From Bacteroidales bacterium (GTDB lineage: Bacteria; Bacteroidota; Bacteroidia; Bacteroidales; F082), in contig JAUYGX010000024.1 in assembly GCA_030690365.1 (NCBI GenBank), positions 1 to 64,000 of the forward strand: a DNA stretch of 64,000 nt. The letters run 5' to 3'. Below are positions 36,340-45,515 of this stretch, piece after piece (positions within the stretch are counted from its first letter, which is position 1; every line of letters starts with the position of its first letter). The notes beneath the pieces were generated by a model. That model did not search any database. It saw only the letters and a list, made by a program, of their open reading frames with translations, and was not told the DNA's origin. The position numbers were made by a program, and so were the translations under genes.

Positions 36340-37213
36340 GCTAAAGGGTACAGGTGTGGCCATCGTAACGCCTTTTTTAACCACGGGAGAAGTTGATTTT
36401 GAGGGTCTTGATCGACTTCTCAATCACCTGCTGGAAGGAAATGTGGATTTTATTGTTGCCCTGGGGACAACCAGCGAAGCCGCAACTCTTACCACTGCTG
36501 AGAAAGCAGAAGTGATGAGCTTTGTAAAATCAAAAATTGTGGGTAAAATTCCATTGGTGATGGGATTGGGTGGTAACAACACCCGGGCGATTATCGATCA
36601 GATAGCCACCACCGATTTTACCGGAATTGATGCCTTGTTGTCGGTGGCTCCGTATTATAACAAACCCAATCAACGTGGGTTGTATGCACATTTTGCTGCC
36701 ATTGCACAGGCATCCCCACTCCCCGTGATCTTGTACAATGTTCCCGGCCGGACCAGTTCCAATTTGATGGCAGATACCACCCTTGCGCTGGCCAACGATT
36801 TCGGCAATATTGTTGCAGTAAAAGAGGCTTCCGGTGACCTGGGACAGATTATGGAAATCATTCGCCGTAAACCGGCTGGTTTCTCGGTACTTTCGGGTGA
36901 TGACGCTTTTACATTTGCCATGATGGCACTTGGAGCCGAGGGCGTTATATCTGTAGTTGCCAACGCGCTTCCTGCCGAATTCGCCCGCATGGTGGATTTA
37001 TGCCTGCAAGGCAAAATGGAGGAGGCCAGAACCCACCACTATCAAATTCTGCCTGTCATCGATTTGCTGTTTGCCGATGGAAATCCCGCTGGTGTTAAGG
37101 CGGCACTGAATTTTTTAGGCATTTGTGACAACAATTTACGCTTGCCGCTGGTACCCGTGAAACAGGAAGTGAAACAGGCACTTGAAAAAGCCCTGGCTCA
37201 TTTTGGGTTGTGA
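36329..37213 (+). CDS. dapA: 4-hydroxy-tetrahydrodipicolinate synthase
   Basis: DapA condenses pyruvate with aspartate semialdehyde, the first committed step to diaminopimelate and lysine. From the ATG at 36329 the protein has 294 residues, the usual length. Signatures are GTGVAIVTPF, the phosphate-loop-like ALGTTSEAATL (GTTGE region), VMGLGGNNT, and PYYNKPNQRGLYAHF with the catalytic Tyr in ILYNVPGRTSSN. The Schiff-base Lys is in NIVAVKEASGD and SGDDAFTF is also typical. The track's longer start at 36146 is out of keeping with the family, because its extension is an out-of-frame shadow of the upstream gene. Confidence 0.96.
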   Translation: MNNKLKGTGVAIVTPFLTTGEVDFEGLDRLLNHLLEGNVDFIVALGTTSEAATLTTAEKAEVMSFVKSKIVGKIPLVMGLGGNNTRAIIDQIATTDFTGIDALLSVAPYYNKPNQRGLYAHFAAIAQASPLPVILYNVPGRTSSNLMADTTLALANDFGNIVAVKEASGDLGQIMEIIRRKPAGFSVLSGDDAFTFAMMALGAEGVISVVANALPAEFARMVDLCLQGKMEEARTHHYQILPVIDLLFADGNPAGVKAALNFLGICDNNLRLPLVPVKQEVKQALEKALAHFGL

Positions 37214-37279
37214 AATGAATGCAACGATTGTAAACACAATCTTGTCAAAAGAGAAGATTATATTTGTTAAAAAGTGAGT

Positions 37280-39604
37280 ATGAAAAAGAGTTTACTGTTG
37301 GTGTTGTTGGTTGGGTTGTTCATCGGGGAAATTATGGCACAACCAGATTTTAATACCTTATCGGGCAATAGAAAAGAAATTGTATTTACTTTTTCGGTTG
37401 GCAATCAGAGCAAAGAAACAATTAACAAACTGTCGCATATCATTTCCATTGATAAAGTTTCAGGAAATGAAGTAACGGCCTATGCAAATGAACAGGAGTT
37501 TGAATATTTTCTTGAAATGAACATCGATTTCAGGGTGGTTACTCCTCCATCCATGTTGCGGCAACCAGAAATGATGACCGAACTTCCTTCCAGAGAAAGT
37601 AACGATTGGGATGCTTATCCCACCTGGGATACATACGTAGCAATGATGCAGCAATTCGTGACCGATTTCCCTGAATTATGTGAACTGGTTTCGATTGGGA
37701 CATCTACAAATGGTAAAAACCTGTATTTCATCCACATCAACAATCAATTGGGAGTCGACCAGAACGAACCACAATTTATGTATACTTCAAGTATTCACGG
37801 AGATGAACTTACTGGCTATGTGCTGATGCTGAGATATATCGATTATCTGTTGAACAACTACGGTGTCGATTCAAGGGTGACCGGTCTGGTTGATAACATT
37901 GATATCTGGATCAACCCGTTGGCAAATCCCGACGGTACTTTCGCGGGTGGAAATAACACGGTTTATGGAGCTACCCGAAGCAACGCATACGGAATTGATT
38001 TAAACCGCAATTATGCCGATCCCGATGACGGACCTCATCCCGATGGAAATGCCTATCAAATCGAAACGCAGGCCTTTATGGATTTTGCCGAAAACCATCA
38101 TTTTACCATGTCGAGCAATTTCCATGGTGGGGCAGAGGTGTGCAATTATCCATGGGATACATGGTCGAAACTTCATCCCGACAACAGTTGGTGGGTATAT
38201 GTTTGCCGCGAATATGCCGATACGGCTCAAGCCCATAGTCCTACAGGTTATTTAACTGATTTAAATAACGGTATTACCAATGGATATGCATGGTACACCA
38301 TTACCGGTGGCCGTCAGGATTACATGAATTATTTTCACAATTGCCGGGAGTTAACCATTGAAATTTCCTCGCCAAAAACACCACCTTCTGCTTATTTGCC
38401 AAATTATTGGGAGTATAACTACAGGTCGTTACTCAACTACATGGAGCAAAGTCAATATGGAATTAAGGGGCTGATTACAAACAACGTAACAGGTACTCCC
38501 ATTGAAGCTCAGGTGACCATGGATGACCATGATGCCGATAATTCCTGGGTATACAGTGGGTTGCCTGTTGGCGATTATCACCGGCCAATAAAAGAGGGTA
38601 ATTACAATATTACTTATTCAGCTTATGGATATTATTCAAAAACCTTCAATTCGATTGTTTTGCAAGATCAACAAGCTGAAGTTTTAAATGTGCAACTGGA
38701 TCCCATTACGGAACTCACATCTGATTTTACGGCCACCAGAACCGATATAGGAACCAATTCACCCATTGTGTTTACAAACGAAAGCTATGGTAGCGATATC
38801 ATTTCCTGGAACTGGACTTTTACAGGTGGCACCCCGGCGACTTCTGTATTGGAAAACCCTACCGGAATTATGTATGCCGTTCCGGGAGTGTATGATGTTA
38901 AACTCAAAGTAACGACTTCAGGTGGCGATTCTGATACCGAAACCAAAGTGGGATATATTCATGTGTATGATGCATATAATATGGAAGATGGTCAGGTAAC
39001 TACATGTAGTGCAATATTATATGATAATGGCGGACCATTTGCCAACTATGCAAATAACAAAAATTACACGTTTACCATTTATCCTGCCGGAACCGAAAAA
39101 GTAGTGAAGTTGGATTTCCTTGAATTTGATCTAGAAATTGAAGCTGATTGTAACTATGATTACCTAAAGGTATACAATGGTTCGGATATAAATTCACCCA
39201 TTTTAGGCACTTGGTGTGGAACCGAATCACCCGGAATTGTAATATCGTCGAGTACGGAGGGTGCGTTAACACTGTATTTTCATTCAGATGACAGTGAAAA
39301 CCATGCGGGATGGACAGCGCTGGTTTCCTGTGATTCAAACGTTGGTGTTGTGGACAATCCTGAAATCGAAATCCTGTTTTTCCCCAACCCGGTGACCGAT
39401 TTGCTTCAGGTTCAACTTCCTGACAAAGGAATGAGTCAGGTGTTTTTAACCGACATCACTGGTAGGAAGGTCTATGAAAAGCTTACGGATTTAAAAATGC
39501 TTGCCATTCCGGTCCGCGATCTAAAAAAAGGAGTTTATTTGATAACCGTGATTACGTCAAACCAAAAACGAACTGGAAAAGTGGTTATTAGTTCCTTAAA
39601 TTAA
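37280..39604 (+). CDS. T9SS-exported M14 zinc carboxypeptidase with PKD and CUB domains
   Basis: The product of about 774 residues has a signal peptide (MKKSLLLVLLVGLFIGEIMAQ). The M14 peptidase domain (about 110-400) is complete: SIHGDEL gives the HxxE zinc ligands, GIDLNRNY the substrate Arg, NFHGG the third zinc His, and LTIEIS the catalytic Glu. A carboxypeptidase-regulatory-type domain (about 400-480), a PKD domain (about 485-565: FTNESYGSDIISWNWTFTGG) and a CUB-like domain (about 575-690: FLEFDLEIEADCNYDYLKVYNG) follow. The tail is a T9SS sorting domain (ILFFPNPVTDLLQVQLP). It should act outside the cell on peptides. I chose the ATG at 37280 over the GTG two codons earlier. Confidence 0.92.
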   Translation: MKKSLLLVLLVGLFIGEIMAQPDFNTLSGNRKEIVFTFSVGNQSKETINKLSHIISIDKVSGNEVTAYANEQEFEYFLEMNIDFRVVTPPSMLRQPEMMTELPSRESNDWDAYPTWDTYVAMMQQFVTDFPELCELVSIGTSTNGKNLYFIHINNQLGVDQNEPQFMYTSSIHGDELTGYVLMLRYIDYLLNNYGVDSRVTGLVDNIDIWINPLANPDGTFAGGNNTVYGATRSNAYGIDLNRNYADPDDGPHPDGNAYQIETQAFMDFAENHHFTMSSNFHGGAEVCNYPWDTWSKLHPDNSWWVYVCREYADTAQAHSPTGYLTDLNNGITNGYAWYTITGGRQDYMNYFHNCRELTIEISSPKTPPSAYLPNYWEYNYRSLLNYMEQSQYGIKGLITNNVTGTPIEAQVTMDDHDADNSWVYSGLPVGDYHRPIKEGNYNITYSAYGYYSKTFNSIVLQDQQAEVLNVQLDPITELTSDFTATRTDIGTNSPIVFTNESYGSDIISWNWTFTGGTPATSVLENPTGIMYAVPGVYDVKLKVTTSGGDSDTETKVGYIHVYDAYNMEDGQVTTCSAILYDNGGPFANYANNKNYTFTIYPAGTEKVVKLDFLEFDLEIEADCNYDYLKVYNGSDINSPILGTWCGTESPGIVISSSTEGALTLYFHSDDSENHAGWTALVSCDSNVGVVDNPEIEILFFPNPVTDLLQVQLPDKGMSQVFLTDITGRKVYEKLTDLKMLAIPVRDLKKGVYLITVITSNQKRTGKVVISSLN

Positions 39605-39646
39605 ACCGACCCAATATCCTGAGTATTTCCATGAAGGGGATTAGGA

Positions 39647-40480
39647 CTAGTTCCAGAAAATGCTGTATTCATGGTTGAGCAGTACACGCATGACAATGGT
39701 GATGGTGAGCGTGGTAAATACGATCACTTTTGAAAGGCGGATGTATCGGGTTTCTTCATCAAAATACAGGGCTTCCATATAGTTTATCCTGCCAAAAATA
39801 ATGATGAGCAAAACTCCCAGGCTGATCCATGAATAAGTCTCCTGAAAAAGAAGCCGTGGCATAAAGTAAAGCATGTACAATAGAGTTCCGGCTACGAAAG
39901 GCACGATAACCTGGGCGGTTATAAAGAAAGGGAAATTTTTATGGTCCAGTTTATTAAAATAAATATTGGCCGAGGTGGCCACTGGTTTGGTCATAAAAAA
40001 AGCTGTGGCCAATAATCCAAAAAAACCAATTAAGGCCACCAACATTTTTGACGTATCAGTAAAATACAACCAGTTGAAAACATGGCCGATACCTTTCTTA
40101 AAGATGTTGCCTATCAGCAATCCTCCAAAAAAGAAGTTAAAGGCATGCAGCGTGAGCCACATGAAAAAAGTTTTAATTCGCGCCTGTTCTTCGAGGAATG
40201 AATAAAAAGTAATCAGCGAAATAAATCCTGTTATGAGAATAAGTATGGGGCCTGCGCTATATATCAGAAATACGGAGTCATGGGTCCATTCGTAAGGTTC
40301 GATGTGATAAAATATAATGTCCCAATCGAAACTAATTTCATAGCCAAAAGTGCCACAAGTTAGGATGTTGGCGAAATGATTGATATAAAACACAAACAGA
40401 AAGGCCAAAACATACGAAGCTGTTGAATTGGCAGCAATAATCCAGAAATTTTTTTGAGTTTGTGTTTTATGGTGCTTCAT
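39647..40480 (-). CDS. Multi-pass membrane protein, unknown
   Basis: The 277-residue protein has about seven hydrophobic helices (for example NSTASYVLAFLFVFYINHF, FLIYSAGPILILITGFISLITFY, MLVALIGFFGLLATAFFMT, WISLGVLLIIIFG). There is no signal motif or catalytic residue pattern I recognise. A strong terminator lies between it and the upstream oxoamine synthase gene, so it is probably transcribed by its own promoter or by read-through. Confidence 0.65.
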   Translation of the reverse strand: MKHHKTQTQKNFWIIAANSTASYVLAFLFVFYINHFANILTCGTFGYEISFDWDIIFYHIEPYEWTHDSVFLIYSAGPILILITGFISLITFYSFLEEQARIKTFFMWLTLHAFNFFFGGLLIGNIFKKGIGHVFNWLYFTDTSKMLVALIGFFGLLATAFFMTKPVATSANIYFNKLDHKNFPFFITAQVIVPFVAGTLLYMLYFMPRLLFQETYSWISLGVLLIIIFGRINYMEALYFDEETRYIRLSKVIVFTTLTITIVMRVLLNHEYSIFWN

Positions 40481-40484
40481 AGGT

Positions 40485-40517
40485 TAAAAAAGTTCGGGGT
40501 AGCAAAGCTACCCCGAA
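40485..40517 (-). terminator. Terminator of the alpha-oxoamine synthase gene
   Basis: TTCGGGGTAGC - AAA - GCTACCCCGAA is a perfect 11-base stem with a 3-base loop. On the minus strand it is followed by a TTTTTT run. It starts 11 bases after the stop of the 40528 gene. Confidence 0.93.
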
Positions 40518-40527
40518 TCATGTTAAT

Positions 40528-41772
40528 TTATGCGGTATGGTCTTTAAATGTATCCGCGTATTCGTTGTTCTCTAACTTCGCTTTTACAACTTCAAATGCT
40601 TTAATGGTATATTCTACATCCTCCAGGGTATGGATGGCAGTCGGAATCAGCCGCAAAAGTATGATTCCTTTCGGGACTACCGGGTAAGCCACAATTGAAC
40701 AGAAAATATTGAAGTTTTCACGCAAATCGTAGGTGATCTGAGTTGCCTCGGGGACGCCTCCGTTCAGGATAACCGGCGTTACCGGTGAGTTGGCATCTCC
40801 TAAATTAAATCCTCTTTCCCTTAATTTCGACTGTAAAGCATTTACAATTTTCCAGAGATTTTCACGATGCTCAGGCTGTGTGCGTAACATTTCCAAACGT
40901 TTCATGGCACCAATGACCATGGGCATGGGAAGCGATTTGGCAAAAATCTGCGAACGCATGTTGTACATTAAAAATTTGATAACTTCTTTCTTGCCAGCCA
41001 CAAAACCTCCAATACCGGCCATGGCTTTGGCAAATGTGCCAAAATACAAATCAACCTGATCCTGAACACCAAAATATTCATCGGTTCCGGCACCTGTCGG
41101 TCCCATGGTTCCAAATCCATGCGCATCATCAATAAACAAGCGGAAGTTGAATTTTTTCTTCAGGGCAACAATCTGATCCAGTTTGCCCAAATCGCCCGAC
41201 ATGCCGTAAACGCCTTCGGTAATGACCAGGATGCCCCCTCCCGTCTGCTCAACAATCTTGGTCGCTCTGGTCAGTTCTTTTTCAAGGTTTACCATGTTAT
41301 TGTGCGGATAAACAAACCGTTTACCGAAATGCAACCGCATTCCATCAATAATACAGGCATGTGCTTCAGAGTCGTAAACGATGACATCCTTACGATCGAC
41401 GATGGCGTTAATAATGGAGACCATTCCCTGATAACCATAATTAAGCAAATAAGCTGCTTCGCGACCAACAAATTCAGCTAATTGATTTTCAAGCTTTTCG
41501 TGATATACAGATTGTCCCGACATCATTCGTGCCCCCATGGGGTAGGCCAACCCCCATTCTTTAGCTGCGTCGGCATCTGCTTTGCGTACCTCCGGGTGAT
41601 TGGCTAACCCAAGATAGTTGTTTAAACTCCATACCAATCGTTCTTTACCCATGAACAGCATCTTGTTTTTAATTTCGCCTTCCAACTTGGGAAACATGAA
41701 ATAACCTTCAGATTGTGTTGCATATCGACCCAGAGGTCCCATGTTTGTAACGCACTTGTCAAAAACATCCAT
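40528..41772 (-). CDS. PLP-dependent alpha-oxoamine synthase (SPT / cysteate acyltransferase / KBL type)
   Basis: The 414-residue protein belongs to the fold-type I oxoamine synthases, which condense an amino acid with an acyl thioester. Signatures are WSLNNYLGLANHP, IDDAHGFGTMG, and the PLP lysine in YFGTFAKAMAGIGGF. The family holds serine palmitoyltransferase, cysteate fatty acyltransferase for sulfonolipids, 2-amino-3-ketobutyrate CoA ligase and AONS. The neighbours do not decide among them. Bacteroidota make sphingolipids and some make sulfonolipids, so a lipid role is plausible; the automatic 2-amino-3-ketobutyrate ligase name should not be taken at face value. It has its own promoter and terminator. 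Confidence 0.85.
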   Translation of the reverse strand: MDVFDKCVTNMGPLGRYATQSEGYFMFPKLEGEIKNKMLFMGKERLVWSLNNYLGLANHPEVRKADADAAKEWGLAYPMGARMMSGQSVYHEKLENQLAEFVGREAAYLLNYGYQGMVSIINAIVDRKDVIVYDSEAHACIIDGMRLHFGKRFVYPHNNMVNLEKELTRATKIVEQTGGGILVITEGVYGMSGDLGKLDQIVALKKKFNFRLFIDDAHGFGTMGPTGAGTDEYFGVQDQVDLYFGTFAKAMAGIGGFVAGKKEVIKFLMYNMRSQIFAKSLPMPMVIGAMKRLEMLRTQPEHRENLWKIVNALQSKLRERGFNLGDANSPVTPVILNGGVPEATQITYDLRENFNIFCSIVAYPVVPKGIILLRLIPTAIHTLEDVEYTIKAFEVVKAKLENNEYADTFKDHTA

Positions 41773-41798
41773 ATTCTGTATACTTTAAAATTAAGGTG

Positions 41799-41828
41799 CA
41801 AAAGTATGGATTTACTTTTATAGAACAA
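41799..41828 (-). promoter_or_regulatory. Candidate promoter of the oxoamine synthase gene
   Basis: On the minus strand TACTTTTG (41799-41806) matches TAnnTTTG, and TTGT (41825-41828) lies 18 bases upstream as a weak -33 element. The ATG is about 27 bases downstream of the -7 box. Confidence 0.5.
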
Positions 41829-42016
41829 GATGTTTCATCGAATTCGTTGCATATGTATTTGCTGATGGCTAAACTGATCGAAAACATGGATTTTTATTGA
41901 ATTTTAACATTACTGTAAACAGGTCCAATGGCGGTTTCTGTGCATCTTTGCAATTGAAGGCGATGAGGCGGGATGAATAAATATTCCCATACATACCATA
42001 CGCCTTGAAAAATCGT

Positions 42017-42046
42017 TTTGTACTTCAATTATTTATGCTAATTTTG
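42017..42046 (+). promoter_or_regulatory. Promoter of the bamD operon, almost at the start codon
   Basis: TTTG (42017-42020) and TAATTTTG (42039-42046) fit the Bacteroidota consensus with 18 bases between. The bamD ATG begins at 42051, only four bases after the -7 box, so the transcript would be leaderless or nearly so unless translation begins further in. Confidence 0.6.
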
Positions 42047-42050
42047 CGCC

Positions 42051-42848
42051 ATGTTAAAAAAGAAAAGTTTATACTCGTTACTAATTGTAACACTGCTTGT
42101 TATAACTGCCTGCAATGGCCCTCAAAAGATACTTAAAAGCGGTAACAACCAGTTAAAGTATGAAACCGGTGTAGATTTATACGAAAAAGGTGACTATAAC
42201 AAGGCACTTCAGTTTTTCGATATTCTCAGGGCTGTATATCGCGGCACCGAAAAAGGAGAGCTTCTAACCTATTATTCTGCCAATTGCTATTTTCAAATGC
42301 GTGATTATCAGATTGCCAGTTATTATTACGATCAATATGTGCAGATGTATCCGCGTGGAAGCCATGCCGAAGAGTCAGCTTATTTAACAGCCTACTGTAG
42401 TTACATGGAATCGCCCAGAAGCACCCTGGATCAAACCAACACCTATCAGGCACTTCGTCAACTACAGTCGTTTATCGATATGTATCCTAAAAGTGACAAG
42501 GTTGCGGAAGCCACCAAACAGATGGATGATCTACGCAACAAATTGGAGTTAAAAAGCTATAACATAGCTGTTTTATATTTTAAAATGGAAGACTTTCAGG
42601 CCGCTATTACTTCGTTCGAAAATCTAATGGAGAATTATCCCGACACTGAATACAAAGAAGAGGTGTTGTTTTCCATTACCGAAGCCTATTATTCTTATGC
42701 TGAAAAAAGTATCTTCTCGAAGAAGGGCGAACGATACGAAAAAACCGTTGAAGCCTTTAATAACTTAAAATACATCTTTCCCGAAAGCAAATATCTCCCC
42801 ATGGCACAGACCTATAACGACAATGCTATGAATCATTTAAGTAATTAA
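42051..42848 (+). CDS. bamD: Outer membrane protein assembly factor BamD (TPR lipoprotein)
   Basis: BamD is the essential lipoprotein of the BAM complex that inserts outer-membrane barrels. The signal MLKKKSLYSLLIVTLLVITAC ends in a lipobox with Cys21. TPR units follow (YEKGDYNKALQFFDIL, ANCYFQMRDYQIASYYYDQYVQMYP, YFKMEDFQAAITSFENLMENYPDTEY). The 265-residue length fits. It leads a plus-strand operon with rpoZ (12-base gap), coaBC (8-base gap) and the DUF4835 gene (overlap). This gene order is, to my knowledge, conserved in Bacteroidota, which strengthens the assignment over a generic TPR lipoprotein. Confidence 0.92.
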   Translation: MLKKKSLYSLLIVTLLVITACNGPQKILKSGNNQLKYETGVDLYEKGDYNKALQFFDILRAVYRGTEKGELLTYYSANCYFQMRDYQIASYYYDQYVQMYPRGSHAEESAYLTAYCSYMESPRSTLDQTNTYQALRQLQSFIDMYPKSDKVAEATKQMDDLRNKLELKSYNIAVLYFKMEDFQAAITSFENLMENYPDTEYKEEVLFSITEAYYSYAEKSIFSKKGERYEKTVEAFNNLKYIFPESKYLPMAQTYNDNAMNHLSN

Positions 42849-42860
42849 CAATCAAATAAT

Positions 42861-43190
42861 ATGGACTATAAAAAAGTAAAAACGGAAACTTCTGCCGTCA
42901 CCCGTCAAAAGGACAAATTTTACGAACAAACCGGAAATATATACGAAACCATCGTCATTCTGGCTAAACGTTCCAATCAGATTGGATCGGACATTAAAGT
43001 GGAATTGGATCAGAAAATTTCGGAGTTTGCCCCCACCAGCGACAATTTGGAGGAAGTTTTTGAAAACAGAGAGCAAATTGAGATCGCCCGTTTCTATGAA
43101 GGCCTTCCAAAACCAACTCTCTTGGCTGTGAATGAGTTTCTTAACGGAGAAATTTATTTTAGAAACCCGCACAAGGAAATGGTAAAATAG
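42861..43190 (+). CDS. rpoZ: DNA-directed RNA polymerase subunit omega (Bacteroidota type)
   Basis: The 109-residue product has the Bacteroidota omega pattern: TGNIYETIVILAKRSNQIGSDIKVELDQKISEF, corresponding to the helix of classical omega with its conserved RA.Q region. A C-terminal part (IEIARFYEGLPKPTLLAVNEFLNGEIYFRNP) is characteristic of this phylum. Omega helps assemble RNA polymerase. It is between bamD and coaBC in a tight operon, which matches the usual arrangement. Confidence 0.9.
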   Translation: MDYKKVKTETSAVTRQKDKFYEQTGNIYETIVILAKRSNQIGSDIKVELDQKISEFAPTSDNLEEVFENREQIEIARFYEGLPKPTLLAVNEFLNGEIYFRNPHKEMVK

Positions 43191-43198
43191 TTGACCAT

Positions 43199-44410
43199 AT
43201 GTTGAAGGGTAAAAAAATATTAATTGGCATAACCGGGAGCATAGCGGCTTACAAAGTTCCTTTTATTATCCGGTTGTTGAAAAAAGCAGGAGCTGAGGTT
43301 CAGGTAATTATGACTCCGATGGCCTGCGATTTTGTTACCCCTTTAACGTTGTCCACCTTAACTGAACGTCCGGTTCTGGTCAACTTTTTTGATAAAGGCG
43401 ACGGAAGCTGGCACAGTCATGTTGATTTGGGCTTATGGGCCGATGTATATTTACTGGCCCCGGTTTCGGCCAATACCATGGCCAAAATGGCGGCCGGCAT
43501 CGCCGATAATCTGTTGTTGACAACAGTTTTATCGGCAAGATGCCCGTTGTTTTTTGCCCCGGCCATGGATCTGGACATGTACCAACATCCAACCACACAA
43601 GACAATATTAAGCGGCTTCAGGAATATGGTTATGAGCTTATTGAACCCACTCAGGGGGAATTGGCAAGTGGTCTGCATGGCTTTGGCCGTCTTGAGGAAC
43701 CTGAAGTCATATTCCAGCGGATACTCGGTTTTTTCGATCAGAATAGACCTCTGGCTGGAAAAAAATGCCTGGTAACAGCAGGCCCTACCTATGAGCCTAT
43801 CGACCCGGTCCGGTTTATTGGGAACCACAGTACAGGCTTGATGGGAATTGAAGTGGCCAAGGCACTGGCCGACCTGGGAGCTGAGGTGCAACTGGTATTG
43901 GGACCATCCTCCATCCAATTGGATAATTCCATTATCAACGTAACCAGAGTCACCACTTCAGGTGAAATGCTCGAAGCCTGCAACAAGAATTTTGATTCAT
44001 CAGATATCACCGTCATGGCAGCCGCTGTGGCAGACTTCAGACCTGTGGTGCTTTCGGATAAAAAAATGAAGAAGTCAAACATGGTGCATAGCCTGGAAGT
44101 TGAACCAACAACAGATATCCTGGCAACACTCGGAAAAAGAAAACAAAATCACCAACTACTCATTGGATTTGCTCTTGAAACCGATGACGAAGTAGCACAT
44201 GCCACCGGTAAACTGACTTCCAAAAACCTGGATATGGTCGTGCTAAACTCATTGAACGATGCAGGCGCCGGCTTTGGACATGCCACTAACAAAATTTCCC
44301 TGCTCACCCGCAACAATGATCCGGTTGTTTTTCCGTTAAAGTCTAAAAAAGAAGTAGCCAGAGACATTGTAAATGCCATCATCGCATTAAAAGAAATACC
44401 AAAAGGATGA
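43199..44410 (+). CDS. coaBC: Bifunctional phosphopantothenoylcysteine decarboxylase / phosphopantothenate-cysteine ligase
   Basis: CoaBC performs the second and third steps of coenzyme A synthesis from pantothenate. The N-terminal flavoprotein domain (about 1-180) has GITGSIAAYKVPFIIRLL, the active-site His in HVDLGLWADV, PVSANTMAKMAAGIADNLL and APAMDLDMY. The C-terminal ligase domain (about 185-400) has AGPTYEPIDPVRFIGNHSTGLMG, AAAVADF and the K-x-K-K segment (DKKMKKS). At 403 residues it is the typical fused length. Its TGA stop overlaps the ATG of the next gene by four bases, so translation is coupled. Confidence 0.96.
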   Translation: MLKGKKILIGITGSIAAYKVPFIIRLLKKAGAEVQVIMTPMACDFVTPLTLSTLTERPVLVNFFDKGDGSWHSHVDLGLWADVYLLAPVSANTMAKMAAGIADNLLLTTVLSARCPLFFAPAMDLDMYQHPTTQDNIKRLQEYGYELIEPTQGELASGLHGFGRLEEPEVIFQRILGFFDQNRPLAGKKCLVTAGPTYEPIDPVRFIGNHSTGLMGIEVAKALADLGAEVQLVLGPSSIQLDNSIINVTRVTTSGEMLEACNKNFDSSDITVMAAAVADFRPVVLSDKKMKKSNMVHSLEVEPTTDILATLGKRKQNHQLLIGFALETDDEVAHATGKLTSKNLDMVVLNSLNDAGAGFGHATNKISLLTRNNDPVVFPLKSKKEVARDIVNAIIALKEIPKG

Positions 44411-45303
44411 AAAAGGGAATTGTTGCATTTTTGTTTATTTTGATTACTCAAATAAGTGTAGCCCAGGAGTTTTTGGGAAATATTCAAATCCAATCGCAGA
44501 AAATACAAGGAATCGACCCTTCGCTTTGGACCACCATGCAGACCTCGATGTATGAGTTTATGAACAACCGGATTTGGTCCAATTACAATTTTAAAACCGA
44601 GGAACGTATTCAGTTTTCCATGGTTTTTACCATGGCCAGTGTGGTTGGTGGTGACGATTTTACGGGTACCTTGAACCTCGTGATGAAAAGGCCGGTTTAT
44701 GGAACAGATTACCAAACGGATATATTAAATCTGGTTGACAAGGATATTCACTTTAAGTATATTCCCTATCAATCCATGGAATATGTCGATGGTACTTACT
44801 CCAACAATCTGACTTCCATTCTGGCTTACTATGCTTACTTGATGTTAGGGCTTGATTTTGATACATTTAGCCCGCTGGGAGGGACTCCGTTTTACGAAAA
44901 AGCAATGGCTGTGGTTTCCTCAGCTCAAAGTTCACAGGAACGTGGCTGGCAAAGTTTTGATGGTTCTGAAAACAGATACCACCTGATCGAAAACCTGTTG
45001 AACCCAAGCTACGTGGAAATGAGAAAATTTCTTTATGAATATCACCTGAAAGGGATGGACGTAATGTCGGAAAATGTGGAAGGTGCGAGAATTGATATAG
45101 GGAAATCAATTAAGTATTTTCAGAATGTTTACGACAAACGGTCAGGTTTGTATTTGCTTCAGGTAATGATTCAAACCAAACGCGACGAAATTATCAACAT
45201 CTATAAGGAAGCCACTCCAATGGAGAAAACAAACATGCTTAATATCATGAAGGCCATCGATCCGGCAAACGGAACCCGTTACGATATGGTGAACGATAAA
45301 TAA
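44407..45303 (+). CDS. DUF4835 family protein (PorD-like)
   Basis: The 298-residue protein has a signal peptide (MKKGIVAFLFILITQISVAQ) and matches DUF4835: FLGNIQIQSQKIQGIDPSLWTTMQTSMYEFMNNRIWSNYNF, then AYYAYLMLGLDFDTFSPLGGTPFYEKA. In Bacteroidota this gene usually follows coaBC, and some annotation systems call it PorD, a T9SS-associated protein; I recall that name with moderate certainty. It is periplasmic or outer-membrane associated by signal. The T9SS cargo genes in this window fit such a role. recN, often the next gene, is not here; a hybrid kinase follows instead. Confidence 0.85.
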   Translation: MKKGIVAFLFILITQISVAQEFLGNIQIQSQKIQGIDPSLWTTMQTSMYEFMNNRIWSNYNFKTEERIQFSMVFTMASVVGGDDFTGTLNLVMKRPVYGTDYQTDILNLVDKDIHFKYIPYQSMEYVDGTYSNNLTSILAYYAYLMLGLDFDTFSPLGGTPFYEKAMAVVSSAQSSQERGWQSFDGSENRYHLIENLLNPSYVEMRKFLYEYHLKGMDVMSENVEGARIDIGKSIKYFQNVYDKRSGLYLLQVMIQTKRDEIINIYKEATPMEKTNMLNIMKAIDPANGTRYDMVNDK

Positions 45304-45515
45304 GCCACTACTTCCTTTTTGCTATGCTACAGCAAAATTGAATAATATCCTGTTGGGACCTACATTCGATTTTTTTGTTTTTCTCTTTATCGCTTATAAT
45401 TTAATAGTATGCAATGTATTGTTGAATATAATGGTTACTTTTGTCATCCATGAATTGAACAACCAAAATCTTTTTGGGATATGATGCTAACTCATATAAG
45501 TGATTAAATCTGTCA

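Noticed and set aside
45317-45337. TTTTGCT ... AGCAAAA hairpin after the DUF4835 gene
   Set aside because: The stem is only seven bases, AT-rich, and has no T run after it, so it is not called a terminator.
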